Source of the DNA: Bin87 sp965116785
GTDB taxonomy: Bacteria; Chloroflexota; Dehalococcoidia; Lucifugimonadales; UBA3495
Length of the DNA: 64,000 nt
Assembly (NCBI GenBank): GCA_965116785.1
Contig: OZ220731.1
Location: 2,170,001 to 2,234,000, forward strand
Direction of reading: 5' to 3'
Below, one piece after another: positions 20,101 through 27,695 of this stretch (position 1 is its first letter; each line of letters begins with the position of its first letter). The notes under the pieces are model-generated. The model was not told the origin of the DNA and searched no databases. It saw nothing but the letters and a program-made list of their open reading frames with translations. The position numbers and the translations under genes are program-made.

Positions 20101-21517
20101 TGACGCGACCTCCGACGGCTACGTTCCCTCCCTGAGCGACGTGGGCAAGTTCCTGCGAGCCGAGGCGAGCTACGACGACGGTGAAGGCACCGGCAAAACC
20201 GCGGGCGCCGTCACCGCCAGCGCGGTGGTCACCGCGAGCAACGATCCGCCGGAGTTCGACGAGGGTGTGACCGCCAGCCGCTCGGTAGCGGAGGGCGCGT
20301 CCGTCGGCACGCCGGTGGGCGCGGCGGTAACGGCCACCGATCCGGACGGCGATGAGCTGAGCTATTCCCTGGCCGCCGGTGGTGGATCCGGCTTGTTCGC
20401 AATCGATCCACTTACCGGAAAGATCACGGTTGCAGCCGGTCAGTCGCTGGACTACGAGACCAGTCCCTCCTACGCGCTCACAGTGCAGGTATCCGACGGC
20501 AAGGACTCCAGCCACATCGCGGAGGACACATTCACCATCGACGACACCATCACCGTGACCATTAACCTGATCAACGTCGATGAACCCGGCCGCGTGACGC
20601 TCGACACCGCCGAACCCGAGGTCGGAACTGCGATTGTCGCCACGCTGAAGGACCCGGACGGCAGTTTGGGGTCCCAGCAGTGGCAATGGTCGCGGTCGTC
20701 GGACGGCTCCACGAACTGGGCGGACATTGCCGGCGCGACGGCGGACAGCCATACGCCGACCACCGACGATGGCGGCATGTATCTTCGCGCCTCCGTGGGA
20801 TACACCGACGGTGAAGGTTCGGGCAAGTCCGCCAACGCCGCGACCGCCCGGTCGGTGCCCGCCAGTGCACCTGGCCGTAGCGGACCGCCGGGTGGCGGCA
20901 GTGGCCAACAGACTCTGCCGAATCCCGAACTGGACTTCTACGAGCGGTGTGTGCGCGATGAGCGGGCCGGCACGGTGGCCAACTGCGGCATGAATGACTT
21001 GGCGTCGTACCGGGTTGAACTGGACGGAAGCTACACAATCAACTGGGAAGAGTGGGACGCGGCTAACCCCGATGTCACGGGCTACACCATCCTCATCAAC
21101 GAGTTCGTGTACAAGCAATACTACGTGGGCAGTGCGGAGGTGAGCGACGAGGATCTGGCCCACGTATACGAGAGTTGCGCCTTCGTCGACGACCGGTGGA
21201 GTTGCCAGGGGAGATTGAAGAGCAACTACTTCCAGGACATGAACGGGAATCCCACTCAGGTCCGCATTGTAGCGCTGAACGTTGACCAGACCGAGTTAAC
21301 CTACGCTCTCGACAAGCCCGGCAGGTGGATGTCCGACCAGACCTACCACCGCTGGAGCGGCGACGCAACCGACCCGAACAACGAACCCACGGAGGTCGCC
21401 TACCGGCGGATGAAATTCGAAATGGACCTGTATCACTTCCAGGCCCATGGAGGATCCGGTGGGAGGGGAACCGTGCTGGTCGAGGGCGCCAATGGCTTCG
21501 ACGAGCAATCCGAATAG
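17105..21517 (+). CDS. Giant secreted protein: beta-propeller plus cadherin-like domains
   Basis: I place the start at GTG 17105 (seven bases after AAGGAAAT), giving 1470 residues with a signal sequence (TIAISLTALIAVLVLTIAI). An in-frame ATG at 17024 is the alternative. Residues about 58-500 hold ten repeats of about 45-50 residues with GIWSDGxTxWVxDxDDxKLYAY, a YVTN/WD-like beta-propeller. Then alternate cadherin-type domains (about 502-612, 613-722, 832-948, 1047-1158; motifs VTATDPDGD, LDYE, VxVxxVDEPG) and Ig-like domains with the SWQWQR pattern (about 949-1045 and 1159-1255, with a weaker one near 722-830). After a GGGSG linker a unique 200-residue C-terminal domain contains four Cys. 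It is probably a calcium-binding surface or matrix protein. Confidence 0.9.
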   Translation: MITDIKEQVNHSKRTIAISLTALIAVLVLTIAIHDTVSASVMQPDGGIDLSGQFGSGTPEGVWSDGSTIWVVDNDNRKLVAYNRFTGDYLADKTIQLDSSNGEPRGIWSTASTIWVSDWDDTKLYAYGLGTGIRQANLDIDLASRNDAPRGITGLYNTIWVVDKDDTWVYAYSVNGGGRLEDSEFDLNSSNDHPWGIWASDSQIWVSDLDDDSLYAYDFSSGAHEPTRDLRLPLDNRDPRGIWADGETMWIVDDDDKRIYAIYYRHFRHTDDEIDISAVNDPAGIWTDGDTMWVVDAGATPARKLLAYSLSDGARDATKDTVLSSDNQHPGDIWSDGDHVWVLDTQDDFVYAYVLGSDDGVKLDDKSFEFPHFMDGAEGICVDDSVMFVAEPSITLLYAYSVSLGNHQLAWTIKMDSENTDARGVWCDGETIWVLDTADAHVYAYELNYQDSDFSTGTVYRKKSLEFRPSPHNRGHGAGFTGHGARFWVADADDDLLYAYGGLNTPPAFPHPTVEFPIHETTDAGSMVGTVPSATDEDGDRLTYWAQGPTADHFTVREKTGRILVGDSPPNFQNGNEYSFTVYVSDGKSRLDGEDDRADDAIRVTIRVMENANPKFNIDDGKIFTVDEDHKSGRKINKVLVNDRDGDDLTYDVNYQGPGHGTPPFFMGGKLLKLKSDETLDYERRSSYDLVIRVKDNKDDQGEPDDAWDDSVKVTVQVNNVDEPGEIALSIAQPVVGVTIVVTPTDPDHVIADVDTHIDWTVERGTDPGSGPWTEVLAQQEFDYSLEYTPAEADVGHYLRFTASYLDYHATGSRKTAQVVTAHAVVATQSTNHPPTFYDGSVTSRDVPEDAAMLTAVGDPVTATDQDDATLDYELASATTNRFGVSSGPSTMWDPGQIVLVNNFRLDHELVDTHQLRIRVRDKRDADGNPDTAWDATIIVNTNITNVEEAGVVSFSSDSPEENVPLSASLTDPDGEVANVSWQWQRADSKTADTWAAITDATSDGYVPSLSDVGKFLRAEASYDDGEGTGKTAGAVTASAVVTASNDPPEFDEGVTASRSVAEGASVGTPVGAAVTATDPDGDELSYSLAAGGGSGLFAIDPLTGKITVAAGQSLDYETSPSYALTVQVSDGKDSSHIAEDTFTIDDTITVTINLINVDEPGRVTLDTAEPEVGTAIVATLKDPDGSLGSQQWQWSRSSDGSTNWADIAGATADSHTPTTDDGGMYLRASVGYTDGEGSGKSANAATARSVPASAPGRSGPPGGGSGQQTLPNPELDFYERCVRDERAGTVANCGMNDLASYRVELDGSYTINWEEWDAANPDVTGYTILINEFVYKQYYVGSAEVSDEDLAHVYESCAFVDDRWSCQGRLKSNYFQDMNGNPTQVRIVALNVDQTELTYALDKPGRWMSDQTYHRWSGDATDPNNEPTEVAYRRMKFEMDLYHFQAHGGSGGRGTVLVEGANGFDEQSE

Positions 21518-21552
21518 CGCGGAACGCTTCAGCCGATGACAGACACCCCGGT

Positions 21553-21588
21553 CGCCGCCGTGTCACCCTCGGGCGGGGCACGGCGGCG
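21553..21588 (+). terminator. GC-rich stem-loop after giant protein gene
   Basis: A ten-base stem (CGCCGCCGTG with CACGGCGGCG) encloses a 16-base loop, 36 bases after the stop codon at 21517. No T-tract follows. Confidence 0.45.
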
Positions 21589-21959
21589 GCGGTAACGACT
21601 CCTCGACAACGACGCGGCGCGTCTGGCTCGCATTGAAGGCATGATGGATTACAGGTGTCGTAGTACGCCCGATCTTGTTATCGCGCGGCGAACAGATATA
21701 CGCAAGGCGGGCGAAAGCAGGCGTTTTCGCCGTCGTCCGCCTGACCACGGCGGGCCGAAAAATTGCCCTCGGCGGCGGGTGGCTACCGCCTCCACCTCGA
21801 CACCCCCCCACGATGAGCGCCCGGTCGCGCGCGTCCAGCGGATCCCCAACCGCGTCGGAGGCGCCGGCGACCAATGAATTGGTATCCATTCCAATGGTAT
21901 CCATGCCTATCCTATGGAATGCATTCGCGATGGATTGGATTGGTATCCAATGCAATGGA
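21589..21959. other. Gene-free stretch with AT-rich dyads before IS element
   Basis: This region holds copy 2 of the diverged non-coding repeat (21661-21825). It is followed by an AT-rich block (about 21870-21958) with several overlapping inverted and direct repeats of TTGGTATCCA, CCATTCCAATGG and ATGGATTGGATTGG. The IS1182-family element is inserted at the end of this block. It could be an orphaned promoter whose gene was displaced by the insertion. Confidence 0.4.
21661..21825. repeat. Diverged non-coding repeat, copy 2
   Basis: It aligns by eye, block by block and in the same order, with 10990-11119. It ends 134 bases before the left end of the IS1182-family element, almost the same distance that separates copy 1 from the regulator gene at 11256. 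Confidence 0.4.
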
Positions 21960-23633
21960 GAGCCTGTCTCAAAAGTCGAGCAAGTTGTTGGGGTGTAGAC
22001 TGAGGCCAAGAGTTGGATCTGGAGGTTGGCAATGCCGCTTCGTGACATGGACCGGGAACAGATGTGGCTGTTGCCGCCGTCGCTGGATGACCTGCTGCCG
22101 TTGGACCATCCGGCGCGATTCGTGGCCGAGTTCGTTGACGCTCTGGACAAGGAAGGCTGGGCGGAATTAGGCGTGGAGATAGCAGGCGACCCGTTGGGAG
22201 CGCCGGCCTACCATCCCAGAGCACTGTTGAGCGTGTGGCTGTATGGCTTCATGACCGGAGTGCGGTCATGCCGCAAGCTGGAGGCGGCCTGCCGGGACCA
22301 GATACCGTGCCTGTGGCTGACGGGGTGGCAGCACCCCGATCACAATACCCTGTGGCGGTTCTACAAGGGACATCGACAGGCGATGCGGAAGCTGTTCGAG
22401 TGTACGGTACGCACGGCGGTGACCATGAAGTTGGTTGACCTGGCGGTGCAGGCGGTGGATGGGACGAAGGTGGGTGCGAACGCAGCGGGAGATCGAACCT
22501 ACGATGCCGAGGGACTGGGACGGTTACTGGACCGGGTGGAGAAGGCCATCGCAGACCTGGAGGCCCAGAACGAAGCAGGGGAGGATGCCACTGTCGCCAA
22601 TCTGCCGGGGGAGTTGGCGGACAAGGAGACCCTGCGGGAACAGGTGCGTCGGGCAATGGGCGAACTCGCGAGTCGAGAAGGCTACAAGCGAATTAACCTG
22701 ACTGACCATGACGCTCGGAAAATGAAAACCCGTGAGGGTTTCGCGCTTAGCTACAATGCCCAGGCGATGGTCTCCCCAATAGCTTCGGACGGGGCAATGA
22801 CCGGTATGTTGGTGACGGCGGTTGATGTCGTGGACGAACCGGTTGACTACCGCCGGCTGACTCCGATGGTGGAACGGGCGGAGGAAACCACGGACACGAG
22901 AGTGCCGATGACGTTGGCCGATGCAGGCTATTACGGCGGTAGCCACCTGGATGAATGCGTCCGGAGAGGCCAGCGGGTCGCGATGCCAGAGCCATCGCGA
23001 CGACCAGTGGGACATCCGTATCACAAGGACCGCTTCGCGTACGATCCGGAGGGCGACAGCTACAGTTGCCCTCACGGGAAGTCTCTGCCCTTCGTGGGTA
23101 TCAGCCGCACAAATGGAAAGCCCTTGCGGATCTATCGGGCAGCGGGGACTGTATGCCGGGCATGTCCAGCCTTTGGAGAATGTACGAAGGCCGGTCGCCT
23201 TGGACGCAGCCTGGCGATAGGGCCTTATGACGCGGTGCTGCGCGATCATCGTGCATGGATGGAGACCGAGGAAGCGAAACGGATCTATGACCTGAGGAAG
23301 CAGTTGGTGGAACCAGTCTTCGGCATCATCAAGGAGCAACAGGGAGCTCGGAGATTCCTGCTGCGCGGCATTGTCAATGTGGCGGCTGAATGGACCATTT
23401 TGGCCACAGCCTTCAACCTGCGCACTCTCTGGCGGGTGTGGCGGTCCTCAGTTTCCATTCCTCTACCTCAGGGGTTCTCGCCTCATCCCGCTGCCTGAAC
23501 CGGGGTTGAAGACAACGACACACTGCCCGTTGCAGACCATCGTCTGCTCTACCCCGTTCAGGAGGGCTCCTCCTGCGAATCCCGCCATCTTCGCTAACTC
23601 CCCATATCCGAACTCCCCTTCTGGGACAGGCTC
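21960..23633 (+). mobile_element. Intact IS1182-family element
   Basis: Terminal inverted repeats of 16 bases with two mismatches mark the ends: GAGCCTGTCTCAAAAG at 21960 and GAGCCTGTCCCAGAAG read inward from 23633. Between them lies one uninterrupted transposase gene. No obvious target duplication is seen. Confidence 0.8.
22032..23498 (+). CDS. IS1182-family transposase, intact
   Basis: The 488-residue product begins at ATG 22032, six bases after GGAGG. It has the N-terminal DUF772-type region (LPPSLDDLLPLDHPARFVAEF, then YHPRALLSVWLYGFMTG) and WQHPDHNTLWRFYKGH. DDE candidates are D in AVDGTKVGANA, D in TLADAGYYGG and E in QLVEPVFGIIKEQQGARRF. A zinc-type CxxC region (GTVCRACPAFGECTKAGR) is present. 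Unlike the two other IS1182-type copies here it has no internal stop, so it is probably functional and a recent arrival. It belongs to a different subgroup, because the sequence and ends differ clearly. Confidence 0.92.
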   Translation: MPLRDMDREQMWLLPPSLDDLLPLDHPARFVAEFVDALDKEGWAELGVEIAGDPLGAPAYHPRALLSVWLYGFMTGVRSCRKLEAACRDQIPCLWLTGWQHPDHNTLWRFYKGHRQAMRKLFECTVRTAVTMKLVDLAVQAVDGTKVGANAAGDRTYDAEGLGRLLDRVEKAIADLEAQNEAGEDATVANLPGELADKETLREQVRRAMGELASREGYKRINLTDHDARKMKTREGFALSYNAQAMVSPIASDGAMTGMLVTAVDVVDEPVDYRRLTPMVERAEETTDTRVPMTLADAGYYGGSHLDECVRRGQRVAMPEPSRRPVGHPYHKDRFAYDPEGDSYSCPHGKSLPFVGISRTNGKPLRIYRAAGTVCRACPAFGECTKAGRLGRSLAIGPYDAVLRDHRAWMETEEAKRIYDLRKQLVEPVFGIIKEQQGARRFLLRGIVNVAAEWTILATAFNLRTLWRVWRSSVSIPLPQGFSPHPAA

Positions 23634-23832
23634 GATAGCCCATTCAGCATGATGCTGAACGTCATATATTCTGAAACATCACGCCTGGGTAAGGTCGCCG
23701 ATGAACTGGGTCGCCGACTGCCTCCGGACCAGTCCCTGGAATGGTTGGGTCAGGAGCGTCCTGCGAATCGGGCGGATCTCGCCTTGATGCTGCCCTTGCG
23801 CTCACAGATCCGCAGAGGCGAATCGGCAACCC

Positions 23833-24270
23833 TCACGCCTGTTTCCACTCTCTGTCGTCAGCCGGATCCAGCCTGATGATGCCAGGAACCCTGTCGAAGT
23901 CGGCGTCAGCCGTAACGATACGGACCACGTCCACGCGGTGCATCACCACCAGGTGCAGGAGGTCCCGCGTACTCAGGCCATGGTGGGTCCTGGCCAACTG
24001 TCCGGCCGCGAGGACGTCATCGACGGTCACCGAAGCCACCCTGCCGCGCATCATCGCGGCGAAGCTCTCCAGCACCGTTTGTCCCCCGTCCCACCTATCC
24101 ATGCTGCGATAGTGGTGCATGATCTCCTGGAACACCTCGGCGTTGGTAACAAACCCTTCAGGGTTGTCGGTGACGGCGGCCAGGACCCCAATGCAGGGCG
24201 CACGGTAGGGATGCTCCCTTTCCGCCGCGTAGATGGGGACGTTGGCGTCAATAAATATGGCCGGGGGCAT
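23833..24270 (-). CDS. PIN-domain toxin, VapC-like ribonuclease
   Basis: The 145-residue protein starts MPPAIFIDANVPIYAAERE, the classic first acidic motif of PIN nucleases. Other likely metal ligands are E in TNAEVFQEIMHHY, D in STRDLLHLVVM and D in TADADFDRVPGI, so the active site looks complete. The family cleaves RNA, often tRNA or rRNA, and is held in check by a cognate antitoxin. The start overlaps the 3' end of the antitoxin frame (24248-24496), the usual operon layout. That antitoxin carries a nonsense codon, so the state of the pair is uncertain. Confidence 0.88.
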   Translation of the reverse strand: MPPAIFIDANVPIYAAEREHPYRAPCIGVLAAVTDNPEGFVTNAEVFQEIMHHYRSMDRWDGGQTVLESFAAMMRGRVASVTVDDVLAAGQLARTHHGLSTRDLLHLVVMHRVDVVRIVTADADFDRVPGIIRLDPADDREWKQA

Positions 24271-24496
24271 GGGCTTCCTCCAGCTCCCGGGACAGCTCGG
24301 CGGGATCGGGCGGCGTCTCGATATTCAGGGAGATGAGCCGCTTGAAGGCGTTCTGGCGTTCCTTCTTGAGCACGTCCTCATACGCCTGGTCGATCAGGTT
24401 CCTGATGATTTCGGAGGCTCATAATCCAGAGTCCTTGACCACAGCTTCGAGCCGGGCCCGACAATCGTGATCGAGCCGGATATCCAACCTGGGCAT
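24248..24496 (-). pseudogene. Ribbon-helix-helix antitoxin interrupted by TGA
   Basis: From ATG 24496 the frame encodes MPRLDIRLDHDCRARLEAVV and, after an in-frame TGA (24419-24421), continues ASEIIRNLIDQAYEDVL up to a stop at 24248-24250, inside the toxin gene. The whole reads as an 82-residue ribbon-helix-helix antitoxin. The TGA stands where Ser is usual (GLSASEIIR), so it is a point mutation rather than a selenocysteine. Only 25 residues should be made unless there is readthrough or internal initiation. A GGAGGTC ribosome site precedes the ATG. Confidence 0.75.
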
Positions 24497-24961
24497 GCGC
24501 GAGACCTCCGGAAATAGTGTACAGCTCTGGTTGTACTTACGGGGTTGTCTGTTAGTCAAAACCATATTCGGGGAGGGCAAATCGTTGCACAAATCGGCCG
24601 CTGCGTTTCGGTTGCGTTGCTCAATGGCGGGGCAGAAAAGGCTGGTTCGCGCAACGTCCATTGTGTCAGGCGGCACGTTTGCGAACCTGCATCGACTGTG
24701 GGACGTAACTGGAACCGCCGGCCCGGGCGCTCCCAACCGTCTACATGAAGACCCTCTACCGCGTCGCCGGCCAGGACTACTACCGCCACCACGTCATCAA
24801 GGCCGCGGTGGCCGCCGGCATCATCGCCGAAGTCAAGCCTGGTGCCGGACCGGTGGCGGCGACTCATCGGGGAGTGCCCTCGTCCAAATATGGCCAGTCC
24901 CACCAGCGCTGAGCCGGCGTACGCCATCACGCTGCACCAGCCCGGGGCGTCGCTGACCGCG
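24497..24961. other. Gene-free remnant DNA left of IS1182-type copy B
   Basis: About 460 bases with no gene I can support. A plus-strand frame from about 24746 gives MKTLYRVAGQDYYRHHVIKA followed by about 35 more residues; it looks like a fragment of a real protein but I cannot name it. The toxin-antitoxin promoter must lie in the first 100 bases. Confidence 0.35.
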
Positions 24962-25043
24962 CTAGCAGCCCGTGCGAGAAAAGCGAGCGTGGGGGCGGTT
25001 GCAGGGGTAATGATGGGCGCAGTCCAGTCGGTGGGAGCCGGTG

Positions 25044-26442
25044 ATGAGCAAGACCTATCTGCCATATGATCCCGACCAGCAGTTGCTGCTGCCGGCGGCG
25101 CTGCAGGAGTAGCTGCCAGAGGATCATCTGGCCTGCTTCATCTCTGACGTGGTGGACCAGTTGGACCTGTCGGAGATCACCGCCCGCTACGAGGGCGAAA
25201 GGCGCGGTGGCCCGCCCTACCATCCCAGGATGATGGTGAAGGTGCTGCTCTACGCTTACTGCATCGGGGTGCCTTCGTAGCGGAGGATCGCCCAAAGGCT
25301 GCACGAGGACATCGCCTTCCGGGTGCTGGCAGCCAACAACACGCCCGCCCCGTATCAAGCACGGGGTGACGTTATTTCCGCACCATCTCGGACTTTCGCA
25401 AAGACCACCTGACGGCGTTGTCGGGGCTGTTTCTACAGGTGCTATTGCTGTGCCAGCGTGAGGGACCGGTGAAGCTGGGGCATGTGGCGCTGGACGGCAC
25501 CAAGGTCAGGGGGCCAACGCATCGAAACACCAGGCCATGAGCTATCAGCGGATGAAAGAGATGGAAGAGCAGTTGCAGGGTGAGGTGGATGAGTTGCTGC
25601 GGCGCGCTCAGGAGGTGGACGAGGAGGAAGACCGCCGGTACGGCAAGGACCGGCGCGGTGATGAGTTGCCGCAGGAGTTGGCTTTTCGAGAAGGTCGGTT
25701 GGAGAAGGTTGGTTGGAGAAGGTTGGTTGGAGAAGATCCGTGAGGCTATGGCGGCGTTGGAGGCCGAGGCACAGGCTCCTGCCCAGGAAGCTGACGCAGC
25801 AGGCAGGGAGCATTCAGGTGTGCCCGAGGACAAGGCCCAGCGCAACTTCACTGATGCCGAGCCTCGCATCATGCCCGGACCGGGCGGCCGGGACTTCCTG
25901 CAAGCCTACAACTGCCAGGCGGTGGTGGACCACAAGCATCAGGTGATCATCGCGGCACGTGCCACCAACCAGGCGTCGGACAAGCAGCAGGCCGTGGTGA
26001 TGATCGAGGAAGCCATCGCCAATCTGGGGGCAGTGCCCAAAGAAGTGTCGGCCGATGCGGGGTACTACTCGGCCCAGGTGATCGACGACCTGCATGCCCT
26101 GGGCACGGACCCCTTCGTCGCGCCGGAGGAGACCCGACACGGCCAGCAACCTCCGCCAGCACCCCGAGGGCGCATCCCCAGCATCTCTCCCCCAGGGACC
26201 GGATGCGGCGCAAGTTGCGGACCAAGCGGGGGCGCCAACGCTATGCGTTACGCATGTCCACCGTGGAGCCGGTCTTCGGCCAGATCAAGCAGGGCAGAGG
26301 GTTCCGGCAGTTCCTGCTGCGGGGATTGGCCAAGGTGCAGGGCGAGTGGTCGCTGATCTGCACCGGCCACAACCTGCTCAAGCTCTTTCGCAACTGTCGC
26401 GTGTCGGTCAGCCCCGCACCGCCAAGCTCGCTAACCGTGTAA
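25044..26442 (+). pseudogene. Transposase of IS1182-type copy B (multiple lesions)
   Basis: The gene starts at ATG 25044 and is homologous to copy A throughout. It carries TAG at 25110-25112 and 25278-25280, the same two codons as in copy A, then a 26-base insertion, a one-base indel near 25510 and frameshifts around the 25700 tandem repeat and near 26180. The catalytic-region motifs survive in pieces: LGHVALDGTKV, SADAGYYSAQVI, and STVEPVFGQIKQGRGFRQF in 26203-26442. It is inactive. Confidence 0.85.
25348..25373 (-). repeat. REP-like palindromic insertion
   Basis: Relative to copy A, these 26 bases are an extra insertion within the transposase gene. They contain a CCCCGT/ACGGGG hairpin, and read on the minus strand as AACGTCACCCCGTGCTTGAT followed by the closing stem. 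This is the layout of the widespread CGTCA-plus-hairpin repeats, another example of which lies at 62714-62741. Confidence 0.6.
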
Positions 26443-26501
26443 ACCGGCCCGACTACACGTTCCCATCAGCAGCCATCGCCAATCCTCGGACGGACTGCCA
26501 G

Positions 26502-27410
26502 CACCAGGAGCACGCGGTCACGCGCATCAGGATCAAGACCCAGGAGCGCTACGAGGAGATCATCGAGCAGAACCTGATCCCGGAACTCGGCGATATCCCG
26601 CTGCAGGCTCTTTCGCCCCGCCACATCGAGGACGCCTACCGGAGCCTCCCGGCCCACGGCTACGACGCCCGAACCATCCGGCTGATCAACTGCGTCATGT
26701 CAGGGGCGTGCAAGTACGCGGTGCGAAGGGAGAAAGTGGACCGCAACGCGGCCGCCCTGGTGGCGCTGCCCACGGTCACCAAGCGCGAAATCATCCCGCT
26801 GGAGATCGAAACGGTCCAGCAGCTGCTCTCCATGGCCGAGGCCGAGGACCATCGCCTGTTCGCCTTCCTGTTCGTCCTGACCTACACCGGAATGCGCAAG
26901 GGAAAACTCTGGGGATTGCCTTGGCGTCGCGTGGATCTGGTAGCCGAGCTGATCCGTGTGGTCGAGGGCACGGTCAGAACGAAAAAAACAGCGCGACGTG
27001 AAGTACCGCCCCAAGACCGACAAGGGCGTGCGCAGCATCGACCTGCCCGATGTGGCGGTGGATTTCCTGCGCGATCATCGGGCGCGCGGGGGCGAAGCGG
27101 TCAAACCCGACGACTGGTCTTCCCCGGTTGCGACGGGAACATGATGCCCGAGACCACCATGATGCGACAGCTCAAGGAGCTGGGAGCCCGCGTCGGCGCT
27201 CCCGACATCACCTTCCAAGCCTTCCGCCACTTCCACGCCAGCGTCTGCCTCGAGGACGACGAGAACGCGTCGGCGGCGTCGCGTCGGCTGGGACACGGCA
27301 GCGTCACGACCACCACGGACGTGTATGGTCATCTCATGAAAGGTCGCCAAAAGTCGTTGGCGCAGTCTTTCGCCAAGGCCCTGGAACGACCGGACGAATC
27401 CCGGCCCTGA
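26502..27410 (+). pseudogene. Phage-type integrase, truncated and frameshifted
   Basis: Directly after IS1182-type copy B the frame reads RIRIKTQERYEEIIEQNLIP, an N-terminal core-binding domain of a tyrosine recombinase, so the first part was removed by the insertion. The catalytic domain has Arg in TYTGMRKGKLWGL, the R-H-x-H box in FQAFRHFHASVCL and the final box LGHGSVTTTTDVYGHLM with its Tyr. Between about 26985 and 27140 the correct reading (VKYRPKTDKGVRSIDLPD) is in a different frame; the break is at a run of seven A. A hairpin terminator and a tRNA 3'-end remnant follow, as expected for an integrase at an island end. Confidence 0.85.
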
Positions 27411-27434
27411 TTCCCGCCCCGCGTTGATCACACT

Positions 27435-27470
27435 CGATCCCGTAGGAACCTATTCGTTCCTGCGGGATCG
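27435..27470 (+). terminator. Strong stem-loop after integrase
   Basis: A 15-base stem with one wobble pair (CGATCCCGTAGGAAC with GTTCCTGCGGGATCG) and a six-base loop lies 24 bases past the integrase stop. Confidence 0.6.
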
Positions 27471-27511
27471 CCTTTGGTCTACCACGGGACCCAATGAAAT
27501 CCTACTCAATC

Positions 27512-27543
27512 GGTGGTGAGTTCGAATCCCGCCATCTCCGCCA
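27512..27543 (+). other. tRNA 3'-end remnant, candidate attachment site
   Basis: The segment contains a T-arm loop (GTTCGAATCC), a 3' acceptor strand CATCTCC, a discriminator base and a CCA end. The T-stem has a mismatch, and no anticodon or D-arm or matching 5' acceptor (GGAGATG) is found upstream. It is therefore only the 3' part of a tRNA gene, the usual core of an integrase attachment site. It lies 102 bases after the broken integrase. Confidence 0.6.
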
Positions 27544-27695
27544 TCAAATTCGGTTTGTGAGTATAAAACTACGGACATTCGCTGTCAGTTATCACTTCGA
27601 ATATCACAAGCGAAAACGGGTAATCGCCCGAGATTGGTACAGGAACGGCCCACGCGGGATCGCGTTTGTTGTTCAGCGATTGCGTCCCCTCTTTT

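Larger units (their letters stand above)
24962..26501 (+). mobile_element. IS1182-type element, copy B
   Basis: It starts at CTAG 24962 with the same terminal sequence as copy A and ends at the matching CCAG (26498-26501), where CTAG has mutated. It is near-identical to copy A over the stretches compared but in opposite orientation. It also differs by a 26-base insertion (25348-25373), a small indel near 25510 and an extra unit of a GGTTGGAGAA-type tandem repeat near 25700-25735. On the right it truncates a phage-type integrase. Confidence 0.8.

Noticed and set aside
22032..23498. Third copy of the IS1182-type A/B element
   Set aside because: Its ends and protein sequence differ clearly from copies A and B; it is another member of the family.
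24419..24421. TGA in the antitoxin as a second selenocysteine codon
   Set aside because: The position normally holds Ser in a ribbon-helix-helix protein and has no redox context, so a nonsense mutation is the simpler reading.
26094..27410. Single long gene joining transposase and integrase
   Set aside because: The frame fuses an out-of-frame transposase tail with the truncated integrase across the IS end; it is a chance read-through.
27512..27543. Functional tRNA gene
   Set aside because: Only the T-arm, acceptor 3' strand and CCA are present; no anticodon arm, D-arm or 5' acceptor strand can be found.
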